Shown: one piece after another, positions 31,474-41,020 of the stretch
Layout of the letters: every line of letters starts with the position of its first letter
How positions within the stretch are numbered: the first letter of the stretch is position 1
From: Gracilariopsis chorda
Lineage: Eukaryota; Rhodophyta; Florideophyceae; Gracilariales; Gracilariaceae
NCBI GenBank assembly: GCA_003194525.1
Contig: NBIV01000013.1
Coordinates: forward strand, 372,001-436,000
Direction of reading: 5' to 3'
Length of the DNA stretch: 64,000 nt
The notes under the pieces: model-generated
Seen by the model: only the letters and a program-made list of their open reading frames with translations
The model's database searches: none
What the model was told of the DNA's origin: nothing
Position numbers and translations under genes: made by a program

Positions 31474-32604
31474 ATGAGGTTTAGCATACTCCCAGTGAAA
31501 CGCAAAATGCATCCTGGCCATACGTCGAGTGGAATGTCTATAACGCGCCTATTTCCCATTTTTCTTGCTATTCTCTTGTTGTACATGGTGCTGAGAACGT
31601 ACTCTCCGCCTCTGAAGAATGTAACTCTCAGTCCACATGATGGGTCAACAATACTGCATCGATCCTCTAATAGAACTGGAGAAGAACAATCGGGGAGCCT
31701 CTCGAGCACTTTGCAGGACGGCAATAAAAGACCGGTATATGCTATTCCCGGATCACGTCTGCAGCAATCCATTCCAGAATGTGCACGAAACAAGGGAAAA
31801 GCGAAGACCTTCCTGTTCGTATTCATGGGACATAGTGGTTCAACCGCTATGATCTCTGAATTGAGATCACATCCTGTAGTGCATATTGAAGCATCTGAGC
31901 TTGTTGATCATGGCGAGTACGCCAAAAACACAACGCTGGCCTTGCAACACACTCGAAAGTTCTTTAAGCGAACAACAAAGTTTGGGAAAACATCCGGGTT
32001 TAAAATTCGACCGAGTCACATTACCAAGAAACCGCAGGAGTGGGCTGCCCTCATAAGAGAGTTTGACACTCGTATTGTGTGGCAACACAGACATAATCTG
32101 CTGAAACAGGCTGTGGGAGAATACTCATCCAAGTATTTGAATGATAAGGCATCTGTGGAGGGGCTCAAGAGTCAAGAAGAGGCCAAAGCGCGTTGCAACA
32201 CGGGGGTAGGCTGCAGCTTCAAGATTGAAAACTTTAAAGAGTTCCATAGATTTCTCAAAGATGGCTTGCACTCTGATAAGGCCATAGCCGAAGCTGTTAA
32301 CTTGCTGTCAAACGGAAGCTCGTGTGTCCATGCCCTTCCGTACGAAGACTATCTCTACGACAGAAAACTGGCCATGAAAAAACTGCAAGACTTCTTGGGC
32401 CTAACGAATATCGATACGAAGCCTCAACGATACAAAGCCACTGGAGATAATCTTTGCGATGTTGTAACAAACTGGAAAGAGCTCTGCGATAATTTTTATG
32501 CGTGCCATGTTTGGAGGCATATGTTCGATGATTTGCGAAATGACTGCGTTTGTGAATTTACGAATGGGCATGTACAATATTGTGACACTCATTATACGGG
32601 ATGA
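31474..32604 (+). CDS. Type II membrane sulfotransferase
   Basis: A 376-residue protein (ATG at 31474). A short basic cytoplasmic tail, a signal anchor at about residues 25-42 (RLFPIFLAILLLYMVLRTY), a stem, then the catalytic domain. The 5'-phosphosulfate loop of PAPS-dependent sulfotransferases is LFVFMGHSGSTAMISEL; the 3'-phosphate motif corresponds to DTRIVWQHRHNLLKQAVGEY. A family C-terminal segment HALPYEDYLYDRKLAMKKLQ and several cysteines follow. It should act in the Golgi lumen, adding sulfate to a glycan. In red algae the likely substrates are galactans, but the acceptor cannot be read from sequence. Confidence 0.85.
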   Translation: MRFSILPVKRKMHPGHTSSGMSITRLFPIFLAILLLYMVLRTYSPPLKNVTLSPHDGSTILHRSSNRTGEEQSGSLSSTLQDGNKRPVYAIPGSRLQQSIPECARNKGKAKTFLFVFMGHSGSTAMISELRSHPVVHIEASELVDHGEYAKNTTLALQHTRKFFKRTTKFGKTSGFKIRPSHITKKPQEWAALIREFDTRIVWQHRHNLLKQAVGEYSSKYLNDKASVEGLKSQEEAKARCNTGVGCSFKIENFKEFHRFLKDGLHSDKAIAEAVNLLSNGSSCVHALPYEDYLYDRKLAMKKLQDFLGLTNIDTKPQRYKATGDNLCDVVTNWKELCDNFYACHVWRHMFDDLRNDCVCEFTNGHVQYCDTHYTG

Positions 32605-33318
32605 TTCGAGGCTCGGTCGTTGTAACAACGCCAAATGTGCTTGCTAGTAGACTGAAGTGAATATCGGGTGATCAGGCGCATGAATCGTGCACAATGACAG
32701 AATAAATGCAGGGAAAACTCCTCGCAATTCAAGAGTACATTACTGCAACAACTGGGATTAACCTTACGAAGACTGTTCTTCTGACAAGTCGATCGTCTCC
32801 CCTCCTTCTGCAGCTAACGCGTCACAGTTGTTGATAAAGCGAACGAATGGTGGCAAGTCGACCCAACGGACGCAACGGCGGAGATCCAAGCAATTCAAAA
32901 TGCAGTACACGGCACCTTGACCCCAGCGGTCGCAATGTCTGTTTCAATTACTAGGCCCAAGCTCCAAGCCACAGATTAACGAAATCCGCAATGCAGCTGC
33001 GATTCGAATCTCTGCGTTTAGGGAGGACGTGTGTCTGTGTGAAACAAGCAAATGTTTGCAGTGCCACTGTGTTCACTCTTCCTTCTTGCGTAAAACTCGA
33101 TATCAGCGTTTTTCCCAAAAAGATATGGTCACCATTAGTACCGTTGCCACTTCCTTTGCAAGGCGAACAAGTACAAGTAGTAAGCAAGAAGTATGCTAAT
33201 TTTTCATAGCATATCGCCAAGCAATGCATTCGTACACATCGACTTGGTCGGCAAATAACAGAAGTACGTATTTCTCGCCACGCAAAATCGACAAGGCGAT
33301 TTGAATACAACAGGTGTA
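32605..33318. other. Intergenic, convergent 3' ends
   Basis: Nothing recognised; a minus-strand frame at 32951-33310 has no support. Confidence 0.5.
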
Positions 33319-33822
33319 CTATCTTTGGCGCTTTGCCTTTCTGTCAGCCTTTCTTCTTTCTTTCCTGCTCATGAAGGCGTACTCATCAAGTTCTTCTTCT
33401 TCTCCTTGAGTGCCGCTCGAGGAGAAGGGTGATGCACACATTTTGTAAACAGTGAAAACCGGTACGACGAGGAAGACAAGTAGCATCCATTTGGTGAAAA
33501 GCATTCCAACTTGCACTACCATAGTGAGAAACAATAAATCATGGCAGTATTCCAGGAGCCCGGCACCGGAGATATCTGATCCAGCGTCAACGATACTTCC
33601 ATAAGCGTCAAAAGTAGGCTGTGCCGCAGAACGCAGGAACATGTACGGCAGTGCGTATACCATTAGGAGGATTGGAAAGACAATCTGATGAAAGCGAGGA
33701 ATGGAGCGCTTGATGACGAATGGCAAGACATGGAGTAAATTGCTGAAGATAATCGCAGTACGCAGAAGACTCAATCGCTTAGCATTTGCTTTGTACAGCT
33801 TCTTCGCGGATGAGTTGGCCAT
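33319..33822 (-). CDS. TMEM208: TMEM208/SND2-family ER membrane protein
   Basis: A 167-residue protein; the first ATG (33822) gives MANSSAKKLYKANAKRL. Hydrophobic segments lie at about 20-37, 47-63 and two between 92 and 130. The family signature covers YGSIVDAGSDISGAGLLEYC, then HDLLFLTMVVQVGMLFTKWM, matching the conserved region of TMEM208 (a D-G/A-G-D-L turn followed by a DxxxLT-xVQ helix). The tail is acidic then basic (EEEELDEYAFMSRKERRKAD). TMEM208/Snd2 is the membrane component of the SND route, which sends some proteins to the ER translocon without SRP. Confidence 0.85.
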   Translation of the reverse strand: MANSSAKKLYKANAKRLSLLRTAIIFSNLLHVLPFVIKRSIPRFHQIVFPILLMVYALPYMFLRSAAQPTFDAYGSIVDAGSDISGAGLLEYCHDLLFLTMVVQVGMLFTKWMLLVFLVVPVFTVYKMCASPFSSSGTQGEEEELDEYAFMSRKERRKADRKAKRQR

Positions 33823-34343
33823 TTTAATGGCAGCTTCGCTAAAGAGAGCTTCGAAGAAAGTTTGGCACGGCGAGGTCAATGTCGTCTTACAAACTCAACT
33901 TTGCACTCCATGTCCATCAGAGCGACCCGAAACCCCTTTTTGAAAGAGTATGTCTGGGACGAACGGCAATTCTTGCACTTGTGACATCAATCTATTTGTT
34001 CACTCTTCTAAATTATGCCGTGTAAGTGGGGTATTGATTTACAAGTCAGCACACGCGACTGTAAGCCGGTTTGGCTTACCTTAGGGCGCCGCAGGATGCT
34101 GCATGCAAACTCTGCGAACTAACTTACGCACGCTATGCTTTTGCCCTTGATACTTTCGCTCTCTGCCTCGTTCATTAATACCTCTGGCGCCGTTGGAAAT
34201 CATTTAAAGTGCGTTGAACTCGCTTACCAGCGAAAAGCAAGTCGGACGACAACGCTGTTGCCCCGATCCTCCGCTAAACCACCGACATCCCTACGCTTCA
34301 ATTACACCACCAACAAAGATGATGTGACATCCCATCTCAATCA
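33823..34343. other. Intergenic, divergent
   Basis: Between the TMEM208 start and the following plus-strand gene; nothing recognised. A short plus frame (34135-34383) overlaps the next start and might be a 5' exon or uORF. Confidence 0.4.
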
Positions 34344-35378
34344 ATGGTACTGCGCACCAGCTCGGCCCGTCGGAAGCCGTTGAACTACCAAAACGAGCAC
34401 CTCTATCGTCGAATACGCGCTATTCGCAAACAACTTTATCGTCGTTTCGCCATAGTTATAACTCTAATCCGAACATCTCCCAAAATCATAGCGCTCGTAC
34501 TACTCTGTACAATCCCACTCTTACTGATAGCTCGCCGCAGTCTTCGAAAAGAACATCAGCCGGCGTTATGGACCGACCAACTGATAGAGGAACGTTTCCA
34601 ACCTTCCAACATACACACCTTCTCAAATGTTGATGACGCCCTGCAACTGCAGGCAGTCGTGGCAAACGAAACCGATCTCGCCGCCATTGTGCGTCTAAAC
34701 AAACCCAATCCATCGCAAGCTGCAACAATACCCGAACAAGCACCCCGATTGCATCATCTCGCGCGACTACTCAACATTGACTCCCTTACAATTCCGAGCT
34801 ACATAACATCGATAACTTTCTCTCACCTTTTGCAGTCTGGTAGTCGAGCAATCGCACGAAAAGTGGCACTCGCATGTGGCTATCGCGCACTGGCGCGAAC
34901 GCCATCCGACACGACTCTAAGAGCCTCTGTGATGCTACTCTCTCCAACAGACGGGTCTGTGTTTCGCATCCTGGATAAAGCCGCAATCGAACCATATGAA
35001 TGGCGCTCACAACTGCCAAACGCCAAAGAATGCTCTTCCCGCACAAACGACGCAACTTGCCGCAGGATCACGGACATGCTCGTGTTGACATTTGTAGCGG
35101 GTTGCAAGCCACTGGCAGAAGGCGACTTGTGGGTTGTGAATGGGGAGCTTAAACTGGTTGAAGGGGAGTGTTTTCGACCGGGAAGAAATGAAGTGGCATT
35201 GGACTTGATGCAGGTGTACGTTGCAGCTATGTGTGGCGGTAATGCGAATTTGTTGAAGGCGTTACGCCGGGCAACGGCGCTTGGATACGGGATTGGTGAG
35301 CGTGCCGCTGTGGCGGTTGATTCGGTGAACCGGCTTTCACAGAAGAATGTCGGAATTTGCGGAAGACAGACATACTGA
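34344..35378 (+). CDS. Unknown type II membrane protein
   Basis: A 344-residue single-exon frame (ATG at 34344, MVLRTSSARRKPLNYQNEHL). A very basic N-terminal tail precedes one TM helix at about 46-64 (SPKIIALVLLCTIPLLLIARR), giving a cytoplasmic-N, luminal-C topology typical of Golgi enzymes. The luminal part has several cysteines and a conserved-looking block MLVLTFVAGCKPLAEGDLWV followed by NGELKLVEGECF. The block faintly recalls the metal-binding end of FAM20-type secretory kinases, but the key Asp is not in place, so I do not assign it. Hypothetical. Confidence 0.65.
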   Translation: MVLRTSSARRKPLNYQNEHLYRRIRAIRKQLYRRFAIVITLIRTSPKIIALVLLCTIPLLLIARRSLRKEHQPALWTDQLIEERFQPSNIHTFSNVDDALQLQAVVANETDLAAIVRLNKPNPSQAATIPEQAPRLHHLARLLNIDSLTIPSYITSITFSHLLQSGSRAIARKVALACGYRALARTPSDTTLRASVMLLSPTDGSVFRILDKAAIEPYEWRSQLPNAKECSSRTNDATCRRITDMLVLTFVAGCKPLAEGDLWVVNGELKLVEGECFRPGRNEVALDLMQVYVAAMCGGNANLLKALRRATALGYGIGERAAVAVDSVNRLSQKNVGICGRQTY

Positions 35379-35907
35379 TCGTGACAATGCCAAAGTTGTG
35401 TGCGCCGTAGTAGCTTAGCTCCTTCAGCAGCCAAGCTTCACGAAGGATGTGCAAAGGATGAACTTGGCAGTACCTAGTCGCCTTCCGTTCTTCCGTTCTT
35501 TCGTTCTTTCGTTGCCAACACAATGAACATTTCGAATGAAGGTGTATGTAGTACTGTATGCACAGGTTAGCGAACCCTTTTCACCATTCGACGTGGGGGC
35601 ATGGCAACGCTTGCCTACAAACTTTTGAGTAAAGGGTTATAACTCAGTGAGGGGAGTGTTATGCGTTCGTTGTTGAGTGAAAAGTGCGAGCAACAAATTC
35701 AAGGGGAGATATACAGTTCAGTTCACCATTCGTAGGAGAGGAACGATTCAGTGAATAATGTCATAGTCAAAACGACTAGGCCACATGTCCGGGTGTGAAC
35801 TGATGATAGTCGCAGCTGTTATCCCTATACACGTATATCAACGACCACAAATAATAGTACAAGGGTACAGGAGACATTTGTCATACGCGCGCAGGGCTCG
35901 CCTCTCA
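35379..35907. other. Intergenic
   Basis: Convergent 3' region with AAAGGGTTATAAC at 35631-35643; no gene recognised. Confidence 0.5.
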
Positions 35908-36255
35908 CTATCTGAGTGATGGTGATTGTGCCTGGCGGCGACCATACGTGGCAGCGAACGCGCACGGCACGGCTCGGGTGGGGTTTGTCAAGGGAGCGCG
36001 CAAAGACATCTCCGGAGACAAAGAGGCTTGTGCTTTGTGTTCACCAGAGGACCTTTTGACGAGTCGCGAATAAAACTTTAGTAAGGCGGCGGCGGAGGCT
36101 GCGGCGCTGTTGACGACGCTGACGGCGAGTTCTGAGGTCGTTACGTGCGCGCGCGATATGGCGGCACATGCGCGCAATGAGCGGGCGCCACCGATGCATT
36201 TGCACGAGTGCCCGGGTTCATGGCGCGCACGGCGGAGCGCATCCTTTTTGGCCAT
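35908..36255 (-). CDS. Small hypothetical protein
   Basis: 115 residues from the ATG at 36255 (MAKKDALRRARHEPGHSCKC). The N-terminal half has four cysteines (CKCIGGARSLRACAAIS), then an Ala/Ser-rich helical region (VSVVNSAAASAAALLKFYSR) and a basic tail. No family recognised. The start is chosen because the frame further upstream has different, low-complexity composition. Weakly supported. Confidence 0.35.
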   Translation of the reverse strand: MAKKDALRRARHEPGHSCKCIGGARSLRACAAISRAHVTTSELAVSVVNSAAASAAALLKFYSRLVKRSSGEHKAQASLSPEMSLRAPLTNPTRAVPCAFAATYGRRQAQSPSLR

Positions 36256-36907
36256 AATATTATGCAGCGCCACGTCGGGAAGTGCACTCGCCCAATAGGA
36301 AAAAACATGACAGTGCCGTTGCTCGTGCCGGTTACGTTTGCGCGCTCTCAACACATCGATATATAGCCGCGGCGGGGCGGCCGAATCAAGCGTGTGTTGC
36401 GCTCTATCTCTGCGCTTCACAATGTAAGCGCTCATACGTCTGTGATTTCTCCGTCCGCGAAGAGGACCGTTTGCTACCCCTTCGTATCTCCCCCCCACTT
36501 CCCTCGCGATGCGTCCTCAATCTGTTTCTACCCCTCGCGCCATATGTATGCCCTAACCTCGAGCGGTCCACATCCCATCCGCGCTATACACAAGCTTCAA
36601 ACTCCCTCTGCTTCGATACCTGTACAGTACCCTCGCAAGATCGCACAACAAAGGAGAAATGTTTCGCTCGTGCGACTTGTAGAGTGAAACGTCCGTGCAA
36701 TGCTAGACGCCTTCAGCCATACGAACCATGATGTCGTACGAGAGGAGCGGAGGGGGGGGGGGGGGGGGACGGTGGGGGGGTAGACGTGTGAGTCGCTGGA
36801 TCAAAACGTTGCAACTGCGCGTAGAGTTACACAAAAAGGATGTACAGTCGGTGGCCAGCTAGATAGATAGCTTCGTGCCAGAGTCAAAACGAAAATGACA
36901 AAACGGC
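36256..36907. other. Intergenic with a long G tract
   Basis: Upstream of the small gene and downstream of the EEP gene. It has a 17-G homopolymer (36752-36768) followed by a G7 run. A 149-codon plus frame at 36282-36731 is not convincing. Confidence 0.5.
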
Positions 36908-37936
36908 TCAACGCCACAGCGGTGCCATGACGCGATTGAACTCGATAGCAACTGGCCGATGATCGCTGACCATGAACTCTGTGGGCCACACATGGTGTGG
37001 AATGTGTTCTGGGTACACTTTGGAGTCGACGGGAACAATGGCGCAGGAGAGCTTGGGAACGGATTCGCGTGCATCTTTGATGCTTACTGGGGACGGGGTG
37101 TATCGTTCTTTGGTCCTTGCCAATTTGAGGCAGCACGTTGTAGCTGGAGCAGTGCGTTCTTTTCCCCTACCATGTCTCAAGAAGACATGGTCCACGTACA
37201 CACTCTGTCGTCTGTGATTGAAGTGCGTGATGGGGTTAACGTCGCCGTTCAGGTGCTGGAAGCAGTTGATAAAACTCTCCGAAGTGACGTTCTGGCACAC
37301 GGAAGACTTACTATCGCTGTTAAAGTCGCCAACGATGATGGACACGACGGGGAAGGGTGCGTTCTTGGCGTAGTTATTGGCAAAGGAGGTGAGCACTTCT
37401 GCTTGCATTTCGCGATAATTGGGCGGGATAAACGAGTGCGGAAAGGTGAGATGCGTGTTGACGATGAGCAAGCGCGAGGCAACGGAAAGTTGTGCCGAAT
37501 CTGGAGGAACGATTTGAGCGGACACGGCTAGACCTACTCTGTCGCACGGTGCCTTGCACGAGGGCTCTGCGAGCATGAAGGTGCTGACATGTGTGACATC
37601 GCTGAAGAGAGCGGCGTTCTTGGACACGAGCGTTGCAAGACCGTCGTCCTTGTGGGGTCGCCTTGCGTAGAATATGTGGTAGTAGGGGGAAAGCACTGCT
37701 TCCAGACGGGCTAGATAGGGCTGATGGAACCATACCTCTTGGAGGTTGATGATGGCGGGGGTGGGTTGGACTGAGAGCAGGAGTTGAAGCATGGCCTCCA
37801 GTCGAGGACGCCATAGCGATTCATAATCTCGTTCGCGTTCGCGGCGCTCGTTTCCGAGGCCGTTGTACATTCTCTTGTAGCATGGGGCGAGCAGGTTGAA
37901 GGTGAGGAGGGAGAAGCGAGCGGAATCTGCGGTCAT
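36908..37936 (-). CDS. Endonuclease/exonuclease/phosphatase (EEP) family protein
   Basis: 342 residues from the ATG at 37936 (MTADSARFSLLTFNLLAPCY). The DNase I-like fold motifs appear in order: LTFNLLAP, INLQEVWF (metal-binding Glu), DRVGLAVSAQIVPPD, LIVNTHLTF, IIVGDFNSDSK (Asp-x-Asn), and the C-terminal FMVSDHRPVAIEF (catalytic Asp-His). No LRR or signal peptide, so it is not a full CCR4. Candidates are a nocturnin/PDE12-like deadenylase, a sphingomyelinase-like phosphodiesterase or a DNA-repair nuclease. The substrate is undetermined. Confidence 0.87.
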   Translation of the reverse strand: MTADSARFSLLTFNLLAPCYKRMYNGLGNERRERERDYESLWRPRLEAMLQLLLSVQPTPAIINLQEVWFHQPYLARLEAVLSPYYHIFYARRPHKDDGLATLVSKNAALFSDVTHVSTFMLAEPSCKAPCDRVGLAVSAQIVPPDSAQLSVASRLLIVNTHLTFPHSFIPPNYREMQAEVLTSFANNYAKNAPFPVVSIIVGDFNSDSKSSVCQNVTSESFINCFQHLNGDVNPITHFNHRRQSVYVDHVFLRHGRGKERTAPATTCCLKLARTKERYTPSPVSIKDARESVPKLSCAIVPVDSKVYPEHIPHHVWPTEFMVSDHRPVAIEFNRVMAPLWR

Positions 37937-38760
37937 GGCTGTTGTTATTTGTGAGAGGGGGGGGGGGGGATATGGGGTGTGAGTTGGGGGTTATGAGCGG
38001 AGTTTGGGTTTGGAGGTTGTAGGGAAGAAGAGGAGCCAAGGGAGGAGAAGTGCAGGAGAGAGGGCGGGGGGTTGGTTGAGGGGGGGGGGGTGGAGAGGGA
38101 GGGGTATTTGTAGAGGATGGGCGAATGGGGAATGGCGGCTCAGGGCAAGTGTCGGGTAGAATGGTAGAATTCGTAGTCGCTGTGGAAGCGCGGCGGAGCA
38201 ATTTTTATAGCACGGAGGCGGTCACACGTGTACGAGGACGGTTGGGCGCGCGCGGAACGCGCGGAACACGCGCGCAAATATCTGCGCGTGGCGCCCGCAC
38301 GTCGTGAGGCGCTTACGCGAACCTGACGCGCCGACGCGCACTGTGCCGCATGCCGCTTACAGACTGCCCGCCGCTTCGGGACAGTTCTCCACTCAGCGGC
38401 GCTGCCTCGCTTCTTCTTTGCTGCGTTTCTGTTTCTCGTCGAAATGGCCCCACCCCTCCTCCACTCCCCCCCCCCCCCTCCCCCAACTTCCAACTCTCCC
38501 TCCCAATCCCTCACCTCTCACCCCTCCCCTCGCTCGCCCTCTGCTGGCCAATCGTTAAACAACACCCCACCCCCCCCACCGCCATCCAGCCCCCGCGTCG
38601 TCCTTGTCGACCTGGAAACCCCCAAACCTCCCTTCGTGACTTCGTTGACCAACTCGCCTCCTTAACGGCGCTTCGCTTCGCTTCACTTCGCTGTCATTGC
38701 TACTGCTTACCCACGTTTCCTACATAACCCCTTCAAACCAATCTCGCCTCAATCTCCCCC
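37937..38760. other. Divergent region with G/C homopolymers
   Basis: Shared 5' region of the EEP gene (minus) and the BRCT gene (plus). G runs near 37959-37970 and 38081-38091 and a C run near 38467-38480 alternate with polypyrimidine stretches. A short proline-rich frame starting with ATG at 38444 may be a uORF or an upstream exon of the BRCT gene. Confidence 0.5.
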
Positions 38761-39384
38761 ATGTCGCAATCCTCCGCTGCTTCTCGTCAACCTTCCCCCC
38801 CTCAACCCCGTCTCAACAATCCCCCGTCCAAGTCAGTCAACGATGTGCTACAACCGCAACGCCCCCCTCCCGCAGCCGAGCCCCGTTGGGACACCTCCTT
38901 CTCCGATTACATGAGCGCAAAGCAACAAAAGCTTCGCCACCAATACCGCCTCCAGGCATCGAGAAACAACAAGTCCTCCCTCTTCAAAGGTGTCACCGTC
39001 TGGATCAATGGCGTAACAAAAGTGCCCAGTCCCCAGTTGCGTCGAATGTTGCTCCGCAACGGAGCAAACATAGAAACTTACTGCACCTCGCTTGTGACAC
39101 ACATCGTAGCCTCCAATCTGGCAACAGCCACCCGTCTACGTCTTCAATCCACCCCAAATTCCAAACCAAAACCGTTTCTAGTCACTCCGCAATGGATCAC
39201 CGATAGCATCCACCGTCACACCAGACTACCCGAGCTTAACTACAAAATACCCAACATGAGCGACTCCCGCCAGCGAACCATCTCGCACATGTTAAAGCGC
39301 AACAACGCCCAGAAGGTACGCCCTGCAATTGCAAAGAAATCACGTTGCACAACTTCCAGTAAAGCCAAGAGCAACGTCACTTGA
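38761..39384 (+). CDS. Stand-alone REV1-type BRCT protein
   Basis: 207 residues from the ATG at 38761. A Pro/Ser-rich leader, then the REV1 N-terminal signature DTSFSDYMSAKQQKLRHQYR, and a BRCT domain at about 72-160: SSLFKGVTVWINGVTKVPSP, THIVASNLATATRL and FLVTPQWITDSIHRH. A basic tail ends at a clear stop. In REV1 this module anchors the translesion polymerase on DNA and PCNA. REV1 proteins are about 1,000 residues with a Y-family polymerase domain; none follows here. It may therefore be a separate BRCT adaptor, a split gene or a truncated paralogue. Confidence 0.8.
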   Translation: MSQSSAASRQPSPPQPRLNNPPSKSVNDVLQPQRPPPAAEPRWDTSFSDYMSAKQQKLRHQYRLQASRNNKSSLFKGVTVWINGVTKVPSPQLRRMLLRNGANIETYCTSLVTHIVASNLATATRLRLQSTPNSKPKPFLVTPQWITDSIHRHTRLPELNYKIPNMSDSRQRTISHMLKRNNAQKVRPAIAKKSRCTTSSKAKSNVT

Positions 39385-40561
39385 ATCTGCATCACCTAGT
39401 CAATACCAAATCCTTTGCTTTGCAAACCGCCGCTTGCACCAGTTTTGCGCCATTGGCTGCCGGTCGTCTATTGTTGCAACCATGGTTACCAAAGGTACCT
39501 ATAACCCTTAACCCTATATCTACTCCGTCCCATTCACATGCATCCCTTGCTAGCCTTATTTGCTAATGGATACACCACTTTGCCACTCCATACACAGCTT
39601 TATAGCGTGGGCCCGCAGATTCGATACACGCTTCGCGCCAACTGCAGCCTGATCTCGTCATGCCTTCAGTCCAAAGGGCCAGCCAACGTATCGTCCTCTT
39701 CAGCTACGCCTTCGTAACCGAAACTCTATGCTGTAGCGAACTCAAGAAGATGACACAAAAACTCACTCCCTAGCTTTTGACATAATATACGTAGTTGCTG
39801 GTACTGGAGTATCTGTACGTGTCTCCACTTTCGAGTCATGATGCCCTCCCTCAAAATACGTTCGCACGTTTGCAACGGAAACCCCCTTGTATGATGAGCT
39901 GCTGCCCATCAAACATCTACGCAGAGTAGCGATTGCGTGTCTGTCTTTTGCAGAGTTATCTTCTACGTATAAACACAATATTCCTGCTCATCGTCGTTGT
40001 AACGCTTTACCTGTTACTGGGCAAAATACTCAAAAGCTCAATGCGAAGAAACGTGCATACACGACCAAGTTATCGCAAGTATCCACTGTACCTGGTGAGC
40101 GCCATTCCTGCCGCGAAATGCCATTCAACGCCTCATTCCTGTGCCTCATTTGGCGACACTCAAGGCCTTGATTATTCATCGTTAGCTTCGACAAGATATA
40201 GCGGCCTCAGCGCAGTTTCATATGCAGATTAGAAGTTGCAAAGACACCAACTGCCCCGTCGCCGTCGGTGACTCGATATGGTGCTGTCCAAAACAGGCGC
40301 ACCCATCTACATAAGTTGTGTATCATACCGGATACAGATCCAACACATTCCGATAATACTGCAAAGCGTCCACATGTTGTATGAGATATTTACACGATAT
40401 ACATAACGAATCTGAACCAAGATTAGTTGCAAGAGTGATATCAGCAACATTGGTGGAACCTTTCAAGAACGCACCCCGCACAGCGTCACATACAGATATT
40501 ACACTCATTCTGTAACTTAGTCATGAAGTCATTCGTATTCGTCTCTCGTTGCGTTCTCTTC
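39385..40561. other. Intergenic
   Basis: No gene recognised. It contains TTACCAAAGGTACCTATAACCCTTAACC near 39485, a mix of the recurring words. Confidence 0.45.
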
Positions 40562-40945
40562 TTATCCTTCTACCATTTGTAGGATAGCACAACTAGGAGG
40601 TAAAACCCACTGCGCGTTTGCTTGATTATCACATGCCGCGTAAGAATATGACGTGTAACCCTTTCGCCTGGCGTTCGGTTCGAGAATGGGTGGCTTAAAA
40701 GTACGAAGACCATATCTGGTGAATGGGAATTCTAGTTCGCTTGCTCTAACCTTAATATGAAACCGAGAGACTTGGAAGAGTTCTATAAATACAGCAGGGG
40801 TTTGCCAGCACTTCGTCTGCGTGAAAGTTGGCATGTAACACCAAGGACACTTGCACCCGTCACGGTTGCTGTTGTCAAAGACATTGCAGATCCGGCAACC
40901 TTGGTGGGATGGGACATCAAGTGTGGAAAGAGACGTAACAAGCAT
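40562..40945 (-). CDS. Possible small cysteine-rich protein
   Basis: 127 residues from the ATG at 40945. A Cys cluster near the N terminus (CRICNVFDNSNRDGCKCPWC) is followed by a less distinctive region ending CAILQMVEG. It lies 75 bp downstream of the QueC gene on the same strand. No signal peptide or family recognised. The opposite strand has a shorter open frame, so coding is uncertain. Confidence 0.25.
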   Translation of the reverse strand: MLVTSLSTLDVPSHQGCRICNVFDNSNRDGCKCPWCYMPTFTQTKCWQTPAVFIELFQVSRFHIKVRASELEFPFTRYGLRTFKPPILEPNARRKGYTSYSYAACDNQANAQWVLPPSCAILQMVEG

Positions 40946-41020
40946 TGAACAGTAAGCATATGTTTTTGGCCACTGGAAACACGTTCACGTGCGTCAATCA
41001 GGACAAACAATCAGCAGATA

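Noticed and set aside
32983-33030. T-arm-like GATTCGAATC as part of a tRNA
   Set aside because: No anticodon arm or acceptor partner could be found around it.
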